Assembly: GCA_964462135.1 (NCBI GenBank)
Contig: CAYWWK010000044.1
Location: forward strand, 1-5,349
DNA from: MGBC163016 sp964462135
GTDB lineage: Bacteria > Actinomycetota > Coriobacteriia > Coriobacteriales > Eggerthellaceae
Length of the DNA stretch: 5,349 nucleotides
Reading direction: 5' to 3'
The translations under genes and the position numbers were made by a program. The notes beneath the pieces were generated by a model. The model was not told where the DNA came from. It made no database searches and saw only the letters and a list, made by a program, of their open reading frames with translations. Below, one piece after another: positions 1-5,108 of this stretch; the stretch's first letter is position 1; each line of letters starts with the position of its first letter.

Positions 1-22
1 CGATTACTCCTATCCACTCCAT
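1..22 (-). CDS. Start of third operon gene, probable membrane anchor subunit (partial)
   Basis: Only seven codons (MEWIGVI) lie in the window before the left edge cuts the gene. The start is supported by a strong Shine-Dalgarno (GAGGAGG, about 9 bases before the ATG), placed 30 bases after the stop of the dmsB-like gene on the same strand. In DMSO-reductase-type operons the gene after the catalytic and iron-sulfur subunits normally encodes an integral membrane anchor of the DmsC or NrfD family, which takes electrons from menaquinol and passes them to the iron-sulfur subunit. The visible residues are mostly hydrophobic, which suits the start of a membrane segment but proves nothing. A Tor/Dms-type maturation chaperone (DmsD/TorD family) is the main alternative. 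I am fairly confident that a gene starts here and less confident of its identity. Confidence 0.55.
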
Positions 23-52
23 GTTGTTTCCTCCTCTGGTCGGTATCGCCGA

Positions 53-796
53 TTACGCCATGTCGTTGCGCGTCGCGCGCATGAACTCAGTGGTGCTGTC
101 GAACTTCATCTTCAGCTCGTCGCGACGGATGGTCCCCTCGTCGAATGTCGTCAGATCCTCAGGGCTTTCGAACATCGTTCCCAGATCGCCGCGCTGCTGA
201 TTGAGCGCGATGGCTTCCTCGACGTCGTAGGGAATGAGCTGTTTCTTCTCACGGGGATTCCAAATGATGAATGCGGGTTTGGTCGTATCCGGACTTGGCA
301 TGCCCTCGCAGTAGCGCACATCGCCGTACTTCTCGATGAGCTCATCAAGTGGGCCGAAATCGAAAGCGCGCAGCGGGCAGCTCATCGTGCAGATGGGTTG
401 CATGCCCTCGGCGAGACGATCAACGCACATGGTGCACTTGCTCATCTTGCAATCAGGTGCGTCCGTGGCGAACTTGGGGGCACCGTAGGGGCAGGCTTCG
501 TAGCATTTCCGGCAACCTTGGCACTTGTCCTGATCCACCAGGACAGCCCCGAATTCCTCTTCCTTATAGATGGCGCCGTTGGGGCAGGCTTTCAGGCAGA
601 CGGGGTTCTCGCAATGGGCGCAGGGGAAAGCAAGCGCGCTCAGGCGGATGTTCGGAAAGGTTCCCTTCTCCCACTCATAGACCGTCATCCATTTCTCTGC
701 GCCGGGTTCGATGCCGTTCCAATCCTTGCAGGCGATGCTGCAGGCTTGGCATGCGTAGCATCGGTTCATATCGAACATGAATCCGTATTGGGTCAT
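53..796 (-). CDS. dmsB: DmsB-like iron-sulfur electron transfer subunit (four [4Fe-4S] clusters)
   Basis: A 247-residue ferredoxin-like subunit that should carry electrons from a membrane anchor to the molybdenum subunit encoded just upstream. All sixteen expected cluster cysteines are visible in four groups: C13-x2-C16-x2-C19-x3-C23, C59-x2-C62-x4-C67-x3-C71, C92-x2-C95-x2-C98-x3-C102 and C121-x2-C124-x11-C136-x3-C140. The segments CPYGAPKF and CPLRAFDFGPLDEL are typical of the DmsB/NrfC/PhsB family. I chose the ATG at 796 because MTQYGF matches the usual DmsB beginning and AGAGGAAG lies directly upstream. An in-frame ATG at 829 would add eleven residues and overlap the dmsA stop (TGATG), but the extra codons are simply the translated ribosome site. 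About 45 residues after position 200 are rich in charged residues and make the protein longer than E. coli DmsB (about 205). The family call is secure; the partner's substrate is unknown. Confidence 0.93.
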   Translation of the reverse strand: MTQYGFMFDMNRCYACQACSIACKDWNGIEPGAEKWMTVYEWEKGTFPNIRLSALAFPCAHCENPVCLKACPNGAIYKEEEFGAVLVDQDKCQGCRKCYEACPYGAPKFATDAPDCKMSKCTMCVDRLAEGMQPICTMSCPLRAFDFGPLDELIEKYGDVRYCEGMPSPDTTKPAFIIWNPREKKQLIPYDVEEAIALNQQRGDLGTMFESPEDLTTFDEGTIRRDELKMKFDSTTEFMRATRNDMA

Positions 797-812
797 TTCT
801 TCTTCCTCTCTG
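787..812 (-). promoter_or_regulatory. Ribosome binding site that decides the dmsB start
   Basis: On the minus strand AGAGAGGAAGAAGAA immediately precedes ATGACC. The purine-rich core AGGAAG lies 5-7 bases before the ATG at 796, ideal spacing. The upstream ATG at 829 has no comparable site in front of it, only the coding end of dmsA, although its TGATG overlap could permit re-initiation. Confidence 0.7.
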
Positions 813-828
813 GGCTGGGGTTCTGCCA

Positions 829-3525
829 TCAGGCGATCTGTGCTGCAGTGGTCGGGTCGCTGCCAATCCTGAATTGCTGCGCCTCGGCTTCATCGGTGAC
901 GCTCGTGCCCAGTGCTGCCGCATCGCGGCCGCCGTGCTTCTTTGCAAGCTTGTCACGTGCGGCGATGGCTACCTTCGCTCCACGCATGCCACCACGTTCC
1001 GCCTCCGTGCCGAATCCTTCTGCATCGCCGTCTGCAACCTTCTCGACATTGACGAGGCCCGCAATGATGAGGGCGCCCAGAATGTGGGGCAGGTGACCGT
1101 CATCGAGAAGGATGTTCGGCGTGCCGCGCATGTCTTGACCGAATGCGTTCATCTCGGAGGTCTCCCCGTTGGTCTGATACCAGCCGCCATGATGGATGGC
1201 TGCGGTGCCCGGCATGCAGCGATTGGTGACATAGGCTGCAAGGATGGCCTCACCGCGGTCGGAGTAGACGCGGCAGAGGTCGCCGTCCTTGATGCCGCGC
1301 GCCTTTGCATCCACACCTGAGATCCATACGCCATGGCGATAGACGTCTTCGCGCATGAACGGGTTGTTGTCATTGGAGGAATGCTGGCGGTAGATGGAGA
1401 CAGGCGTAACGAGCGACAGCGGATAGTCCTTGACCTTCGGATTGTAGAAACCATCGTTCGAGGCGCTTCCAATGTCGCCCTCCACGTAGCTGGGACTCCA
1501 GACCGGCATTGGATCGATATGCCCACGCCAGCGGGTCTCGGTCATATCGTGTTCCTTCACGAAGCGTGACGATGGCTCGATCTTTCCACTGGGCGTGTTG
1601 AAGGGGCTTTCGCCGCGCTCGATCGCGGACTGGAATGGATAATAGGGTTCGTCGATTTCCGTGCGAATGACGGGGTTCTCGTTGAATTCCTCCCATGTGG
1701 GTCGATGGTCATATTCCAGATAGGCCATGACGGTCTCATTGGATGCCCATTCCTCGAAAGCCTCCTTGTAGACCTTCTCCTGCTCGTCCACCCAATCCTC
1801 CCACGCGACATCCTTCATGCGCGGGTTGTAGCCTTCAACCACCTCGTCACCCAGACGTTTCGCTATCTGGGTCCACACCCATTCCTTGGAACGCACCTCA
1901 CCGGGGAAATCGGCACCACGGGCACAGAAGGTGAAGTAGTTGCGCATGCCGTTTGGACCACTGACGAAGCGTTGATGCCCGTACATGTACTCGTCCATGC
2001 CTTCGAACTGCCAGACAGGTGCCGGAAGGATGATGTCGCACAGTTCAGCGGTGGGCTGGTTCATATGCCATTGGAAACCCCAGTTGAACTCTGTGTCAGC
2101 CATACCCTTGAAGCGCTTGTTGACGTTTGAATGGTTATTGGCGTAGTTGTTCTCGAAGATGATCATCTGAATGTTTGGCAGTGGACAATCATTCGTAGGG
2201 GAGCCGATGAAATGACGGAATTCGCTTTCAGAGATGCGGCCTTCCCAGTAGTCCTTCTGCTTCGCCAATATCTCGGTGAGGCAATTGTTGTTGAACAGCA
2301 CTGGAACCTTGTAATCACCGGGGTCGCGCTGCCAATTGGCAAGCGGTGCTGGCACACGGCCGGGCGTTGGCAGGCAGGCACCTGATTCGCAGCCGCCATG
2401 GCATGCGATGTTGCCGGTCATGGCTTGCAGGATCATTGAGGCTGATGCACCGTAATCACCCATATGGCGCTTGGCGCAGGAATAGAAGTACTGGAGATGC
2501 ACGGGCTTTTCCGTGCCGTAGAGACGCGCGAATTCTCGAATCGTCTCAGCGGGTACGGCGCAGATGGGAGCGGCCCACTCGGGGGTCTTCTTGATGCCAT
2601 CTTCACCTTCGCCCATGACATAGGCTCTCCATTCGTCCAAGCCTTCCTGGTCGACCCATTTCTCGATGAAGTCGTGGTCGATCATGTCCTCCTCGAAGAG
2701 AACCTGAGCCACGGCGAGCATCATGGCGAGGTCGGTGCCAGGGCGGATGGGGATCCACTGGTCGGCAAGGAGCTCAGCCGACTGGGTATAGCGTGGATCG
2801 ATGACGATGGTCTTGCAGCCGAACTCGTGGGCCAGTTGCATGTAGTACGATGTGGGCCCGAACCATGCGACAACCGGGTCCATGCCCCACATGACGAACA
2901 GTTTCGAATGGAACAGATCAGGCGCCTCAAAGCCTGGCAGCGCATTCTGCAGACCGCGAGTCACCTTCGTCAGGTCAACCCCTAGATGCAGCATCTCTCC
3001 CGCTGCGTGTCCTGAGGTGGAGTGCTCGCCCCATGCGCCAAAGCCGGCTTCCCACCATGGAGCCAGGGGGAACCCGTTCTTCTCGAAACTCGGATACTGG
3101 GAATGGAAGATACCGTAGGGACCGTATTTGGCCTTGATCTCCTTCATCTTCTCCGCGATGGTGTCGAGAGCCTCTTCCCAGCTGATTTGGACGAAATAGC
3201 CTTGTCCGGGGCCTTTCTTGCCGATGCGCTTCATTGGATGGAGCAGTCGCGTCTCGGCGTAGAGCTCCTTCTTCCACGAGTGCCCCATTGCGCAGGGGCG
3301 CATCTGCACATTGCCCTTGAGCAGGTTCTCCCAGCCGCAGTCCTCGCGGCTGTCATTCTGATTGACGGAGTCATCTGGCTCAACGGCGAAGAGCTTGCCA
3401 TCCTTCAGGTGGCATTTGAGCACGCATGAAGAGTCCCAGCACCCATTGGCTGGGCATGTCGTGTAGAAGATCCGCTCCCCTTCGCGGCGCTTCCTGCTGG
3501 ACTCAATGATGCCCTGTTTATCCAT
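829..3525 (-). CDS. dmsA: DMSO-reductase-family molybdopterin oxidoreductase, catalytic subunit (DmsA-like)
   Basis: An 898-residue bis-MGD molybdoenzyme, predicted to reduce an organic acceptor with electrons from the DmsB-like subunit. Residues 24-78 form the iron-sulfur domain (C24-x4-C29-x4-C34, then C78 in RPCAMGHSWKKELY), followed by HPMKR and ISWEEALD (114-121). The molybdopterin domains span roughly 85-690: GEHST at 167-171 aligns by eye with GDYST of E. coli DmsA, making Ser169 the likely Mo ligand. VMWGMDP (211-217) and VIDPRYTQSAELLADQWIPIRPGTD (241-265) are family hallmarks. The dinucleotide-binding domain runs about 700-830 (HGVWISGVDAKARGIKDGD; HHGGWYQ). A 65-residue Ala/charged tail follows. 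The start at 3525 is fixed by AGGAGG seven bases upstream; the frame continues 73 codons further but only through non-coding sequence. There is no Tat signal in either version. The first gene of the operon, divergent from a LysR regulator. Substrate unresolved: DMSO/TMAO, another sulfoxide or N-oxide, or a catechol-type dehydroxylation. Confidence 0.9.
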   Translation of the reverse strand: MDKQGIIESSRKRREGERIFYTTCPANGCWDSSCVLKCHLKDGKLFAVEPDDSVNQNDSREDCGWENLLKGNVQMRPCAMGHSWKKELYAETRLLHPMKRIGKKGPGQGYFVQISWEEALDTIAEKMKEIKAKYGPYGIFHSQYPSFEKNGFPLAPWWEAGFGAWGEHSTSGHAAGEMLHLGVDLTKVTRGLQNALPGFEAPDLFHSKLFVMWGMDPVVAWFGPTSYYMQLAHEFGCKTIVIDPRYTQSAELLADQWIPIRPGTDLAMMLAVAQVLFEEDMIDHDFIEKWVDQEGLDEWRAYVMGEGEDGIKKTPEWAAPICAVPAETIREFARLYGTEKPVHLQYFYSCAKRHMGDYGASASMILQAMTGNIACHGGCESGACLPTPGRVPAPLANWQRDPGDYKVPVLFNNNCLTEILAKQKDYWEGRISESEFRHFIGSPTNDCPLPNIQMIIFENNYANNHSNVNKRFKGMADTEFNWGFQWHMNQPTAELCDIILPAPVWQFEGMDEYMYGHQRFVSGPNGMRNYFTFCARGADFPGEVRSKEWVWTQIAKRLGDEVVEGYNPRMKDVAWEDWVDEQEKVYKEAFEEWASNETVMAYLEYDHRPTWEEFNENPVIRTEIDEPYYPFQSAIERGESPFNTPSGKIEPSSRFVKEHDMTETRWRGHIDPMPVWSPSYVEGDIGSASNDGFYNPKVKDYPLSLVTPVSIYRQHSSNDNNPFMREDVYRHGVWISGVDAKARGIKDGDLCRVYSDRGEAILAAYVTNRCMPGTAAIHHGGWYQTNGETSEMNAFGQDMRGTPNILLDDGHLPHILGALIIAGLVNVEKVADGDAEGFGTEAERGGMRGAKVAIAARDKLAKKHGGRDAAALGTSVTDEAEAQQFRIGSDPTTAAQIA

Positions 3526-3540
3526 ATGTTTCCTCCTTCT
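3526..3540 (-). promoter_or_regulatory. Strong ribosome binding site of dmsA
   Basis: On the minus strand AGAAGGAGGAAACAT directly precedes the ATG at 3525. The AGGAGG core is a full match to the 16S tail, 7 bases from the start. This sets the dmsA start and excludes the longer in-frame version starting near 3744. Confidence 0.85.
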
Positions 3541-3550
3541 CTTCCGGGGC

Positions 3551-3589
3551 GAACCGGCCAATGTGAGAGCCGATTGCATCGGCTGGTTC
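3551..3589 (-). promoter_or_regulatory. Two overlapping, mutually exclusive inverted repeats in the dmsA leader
   Basis: A perfect dyad, AGCCGAT-TGC-ATCGGCT, occupies 3568-3584. A wider inverted repeat, GAACCGGCC (3551-3559) with GGCTGGTTC (3581-3589), has one mismatch and shares bases 3581-3584 with the first, so only one can fold at a time. Both lie between the predicted transcription start (about 3596) and the dmsA ribosome site. They could be a protein operator, an mRNA stabilising hairpin, or an alternative-fold leader. No U-tract follows, so this is not an obvious terminator. Confidence 0.45.
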
Positions 3590-3602
3590 GTGACCTGAGT
3601 GG

Positions 3603-3631
3603 AGTATATGGAGAAAAAATGAAGGCGTACC
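3603..3631 (-). promoter_or_regulatory. Candidate promoter of the dmsAB operon
   Basis: On the minus strand TATACT (3608-3603) matches the sigma70 -10 consensus at five of six bases. At 17 bases spacing the -35 position (3631-3626) reads GGTACG, a poor match to TTGACA. A good -10 with a poor -35 is typical of promoters that need an activator, here plausibly the divergent LysR protein. The predicted start would be near 3596, giving a leader of about 70 bases. Confidence 0.45.
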
Positions 3632-3649
3632 GGCTCGTTTGGAGATTCG

Positions 3650-3775
3650 ATGCAGCAGTTGCTGACAGGGAATGGGAAGGAAACGTGCATGAAGATTAAG
3701 TTTCCTGTGGCTGTAAAGGAAACCGTCATCGAAACGCCTTCCAAGTATCGTTATGGCGTGGCTGGCATGATTTAA
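3650..3775 (+). CDS. Possible small protein of 41 residues in the divergent intergenic region
   Basis: An open frame from ATG at 3650 to TAA at 3773-3775, beginning MQQLLTGNGKET and ending YRYGVAGMI. GGAG lies five bases before the ATG. A second possible start at 3689 (MKIKFPVAV) has AAGGA about eight bases upstream and would give 28 residues. The predicted product is basic and soluble with no membrane segment or recognised motif. It runs toward the lysR gene and ends just where the predicted lysR promoter lies. It covers most of the interval that should hold regulator binding sites, and an open frame this short can occur by chance. I do not recognise it, and rate it a weak candidate that only conservation or ribosome profiling could confirm. 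Confidence 0.2.
   Translation: MQQLLTGNGKETCMKIKFPVAVKETVIETPSKYRYGVAGMI
3653..3664. promoter_or_regulatory. Dyad CAGCA-GT-TGCTG, candidate LysR-type activator site
   Basis: A perfect inverted repeat with five-base arms and a two-base centre. Its centre lies about 62 bases upstream of the predicted dmsA transcription start, the usual place for the recognition site of LysR-type activators (near -65). The strict T-N11-A spacing is not seen, so the assignment rests on position and symmetry only. It also lies inside the candidate small ORF. Confidence 0.3.
3678..3723. repeat. Three copies of AGGAAAC in alternating orientation
   Basis: AGGAAAC occurs at 3678-3684 and 3717-3723 on the plus strand, and inverted (GTTTCCT) at 3700-3706. 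The first two copies form an inverted repeat with a 15-base gap; the outer copies are direct repeats 39 bases apart. They lie about 80-130 bases upstream of the predicted dmsA start and 60-105 upstream of the predicted lysR start, so a shared regulator could use them. The heptamer also resembles local ribosome sites, so chance or translational signals for the small ORF are possible. Confidence 0.3.
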
Positions 3776-3776
3776 T
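3768..3776 (+). promoter_or_regulatory. Candidate extended -10 promoter of the lysR gene
   Basis: TGATTTAAT fits an extended -10 element (TGn followed by TTTAAT, five of six bases to TATAAT). No convincing -35 lies 16-18 bases upstream. The predicted start is near 3783, about 86 bases before the regulator's ATG. Confidence 0.35.
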
Positions 3777-3778
3777 TA

Positions 3779-3794
3779 TGGATAGCTGTATCCA
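3779..3794. promoter_or_regulatory. Dyad TGGATA-N4-TATCCA over the predicted lysR start, candidate autorepressor operator
   Basis: A perfect inverted repeat with six-base arms around GCTG. It covers the predicted lysR transcription start, where a bound protein would block transcription, as LysR-type regulators commonly do to their own gene. It is flanked by near-identical 12-base direct repeats at 3758-3769 (GTGGCTGGCATG) and 3795-3806 (GTGGGTGGCATG), 37 bases apart with one mismatch. Confidence 0.4.
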
Positions 3795-3868
3795 GTGGGT
3801 GGCATGCGTTGCTGGCTGTCGCGCGACGAGGAATCGGGAATGGCGACGACGATCGGAGGGGAGATGCC

Positions 3869-4813
3869 ATGCTGTTCGACGATGTGCAGGTGCTGATCGT
3901 CCTGTCAGAGGCGAAGAGTCTGTCCCAAGCGGCTGACAAACTCTACATGTCACGACCTGGGCTGTCTCAGCGTATCACCAATCTTGAGAATCGGGTGGGC
4001 ACCATTCTCTACAATCGCACCTCGACGGGAATAGAGATGACGCGTGCTGGCGAACTGGTCACCAATTTCGCCCGGAATATCGCCAACCAGGAACGGACGC
4101 TCGCCGCGCAGCTTGCCGCCATTGATGAGAACTTCAATGCCAGCATAGAGGTAGGGATGTCTTTGAATGATGGGGTGGCGCTCTTGCCTTCCCTGGTCGC
4201 CCAGTATATGGAAAAGGAGGATCCGGATGCCCGTGTGCATCTTGAGGCAGGATACGAGCCCGAGCTGATCGCGAAGCTCCATTCGGGGGATCTTGATTTC
4301 GCTCTGCTCGAGAATTCTCCTGAAGAACCCGGGCTTGTCATGGAACTTCTGGGATACACGAAGCTGGTTTTCATCGGTCCGAACAAGTCGCCTTACAACC
4401 GCGTTGCGCATCCCTTGCCCGTGGCGACGCTTCTGACGTGGCCGATGATCATCTATGAATGGCATTCGGGACGGCATATGGTAGGCAATCGCCATTTTCG
4501 CGAAAGGTATGGCGTCTCTCTCCTTGACCATAACATGGTCGCTCGTTTCGATACCCACGAGGCCATGATCGAAGGCGTCAAGGCGGGTCTTGGCTGGTGC
4601 TCCGTTCCCGAATGCGTCTATATGCGCTACAAGGGAGATCCTGATATCGTGCGATTCAAGGTGAATACGGCACCCATGTGGTATCCGGTTCTCCTTGCGT
4701 GGTCCTCGGAACGCATTCTGAATGATTCGGCGCGGCGCTTCATCGACTTCATCTGCTCGAACCTTCCCGAAGGGTATTTCTCCCAAGACGTTGAGGCCTT
4801 CCTGAATTCCTAG
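3869..4813 (+). CDS. LysR-type transcriptional regulator divergent from the dmsAB operon
   Basis: A 314-residue DNA-binding regulator of normal family length. The winged helix-turn-helix occupies about residues 3-62: SLSQAADKLYMSRPGLSQRI (17-36), then NLENRVGTILYNRTSTGIEMTRAGE, the standard LysR pattern. A linker helix follows (about 63-90), and the effector-binding domain spans about 91-299, with GMSLNDGVALLPSLV opening its first lobe and a DTHEAMIEGVKAGLGWCSVPE segment (228-248) typical of its return to that lobe. The ATG at 3869 is chosen because GGAGG lies nine bases upstream and the family normally begins right at this helix; an open frame 20 codons longer has no family support. Transcribed away from the molybdoenzyme operon across a dyad-rich 343-base gap, it is most likely the operon's substrate-responsive activator. 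The ligand is unknown. Confidence 0.9.
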   Translation: MLFDDVQVLIVLSEAKSLSQAADKLYMSRPGLSQRITNLENRVGTILYNRTSTGIEMTRAGELVTNFARNIANQERTLAAQLAAIDENFNASIEVGMSLNDGVALLPSLVAQYMEKEDPDARVHLEAGYEPELIAKLHSGDLDFALLENSPEEPGLVMELLGYTKLVFIGPNKSPYNRVAHPLPVATLLTWPMIIYEWHSGRHMVGNRHFRERYGVSLLDHNMVARFDTHEAMIEGVKAGLGWCSVPECVYMRYKGDPDIVRFKVNTAPMWYPVLLAWSSERILNDSARRFIDFICSNLPEGYFSQDVEAFLNS

Positions 4814-4825
4814 CTGATGGCAGCT
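4812..4825 (+). other. Short hairpin overlapping the end of the lysR gene
   Basis: AGCTG-ATGG-CAGCT is a perfect five-base stem with a four-base loop, starting in the stop codon. It is followed by GGGTTTG rather than a clean T-tract, so it is a poor terminator on its own and may only protect the transcript end. Confidence 0.25.
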
Positions 4826-4844
4826 GGGTTTGATCGTCCATGAT

Positions 4845-4868
4845 GCCCCTGTGCTGAGGGGTTGTTTC
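4845..4868 (+). terminator. Candidate intrinsic terminator after lysR
   Basis: CCCCT (4846-4850) pairs with AGGGG (4857-4861) across a six-base loop, with a further G-T pair possible at the base, and TTGTTT follows at once. The stem is short but GC-rich and is placed 32 bases after the regulator's stop, where a transcript end is expected. Confidence 0.45.
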
Positions 4869-4897
4869 GGGTGGGGGCAAGACGCACGCTGGCGCGT

Positions 4898-4931
4898 GAC
4901 GACCTACGCTACGGTGGACGACCTGCGCTAC
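4898..4931. repeat. Tandem 15-base direct repeat upstream of glnN
   Basis: GACGACCTACGCTAC (4898-4912) and GACGACCTGCGCTAC (4917-4931) differ at one base and repeat with a 19-base period. They lie about 100 bases upstream of the glnN promoter. The remainder of the 4814-5108 interval holds no convincing gene. The repeats could be tandem binding sites of a nitrogen or other regulator; I do not recognise the motif. Confidence 0.45.
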
Positions 4932-5020
4932 ATTGACAATGGAAGACACATCGCCCTCACGCCCGACCCCGTTCCCGTGTCTCCTGTTCGAAATAATGGC
5001 TTTCGCTGCTCGTAAACTCC

Positions 5021-5048
5021 TTGAAACATCGTGCGTCTACCGTAGAAT
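5021..5048 (+). promoter_or_regulatory. Sigma70-type promoter of glnN
   Basis: TTGAAA (5021-5026) and TAGAAT (5043-5048) each match consensus at five of six bases and are separated by 16 bases. The predicted start is near 5055, giving a leader of about 54 bases. This is the best promoter in the window and suggests substantial basal expression of the glutamine synthetase. Confidence 0.65.
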
Positions 5049-5055
5049 GTGACCA

Positions 5056-5065
5056 GTCGATCGAC
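5056..5065. promoter_or_regulatory. Perfect palindrome GTCGATCGAC at the glnN start site
   Basis: A ten-base perfect palindrome lies at the predicted transcription start of glnN, where a bound repressor would block initiation. It is short, so chance is possible; it resembles no nitrogen-regulator box I can name with confidence. Confidence 0.25.
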
Positions 5066-5108
5066 GCTGCCTGCTGAGCGGGTGCGCCAGGGGAACAAGG
5101 AGCAGGAC

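Noticed and set aside
797..829. Eleven-residue longer start of the DmsB-like protein at 829
   Set aside because: The TGATG overlap with the dmsA stop looks like translational coupling, but the family N-terminus begins at MTQYGF and a strong ribosome site lies directly before 796.
398..1096. Long plus-strand open frames opposite dmsA and dmsB
   Set aside because: They mirror the codon bias of the well-supported minus-strand genes, lack ribosome sites and have low-complexity translations; antisense shadows.
3526..3744. 73-codon N-terminal extension of the DmsA-like protein
   Set aside because: The frame is open, but the AGGAGG site at the 3525 start, the lack of any family-like or signal sequence upstream, and its overlap with promoter-like elements argue it is untranslated; its last residues (RKRRRKH) are just the translated ribosome site.
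3809..3868. Twenty-codon longer start of the LysR regulator
   Set aside because: LysR proteins begin almost directly at the helix-turn-helix, and GGAGG precedes the ATG at 3869; the extension has no family resemblance.
3950..4786. Minus-strand open frame opposite the LysR gene
   Set aside because: It lies fully within the regulator on the other strand, shows no recognisable domain, and is explained by the codon bias of that gene.
4933..4938. TTGACA as a perfect -35 element
   Set aside because: No -10-like hexamer is found 15-19 bases downstream; the better promoter for glnN is at 5021-5048.
4830..5015. 61-codon plus-strand open frame after lysR starting at TTG
   Set aside because: It has a rare start codon and no good ribosome site, runs through the candidate terminator and the direct repeat, and ends before the glnN promoter; composition is not protein-like.
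5012..5049. GlnR-like box (GTAAA-N6-GAAAC) over the glnN -35
   Set aside because: Only the first half resembles the actinobacterial GlnR consensus; the second half does not match, and GAAAC is part of the -35. Too weak to call.
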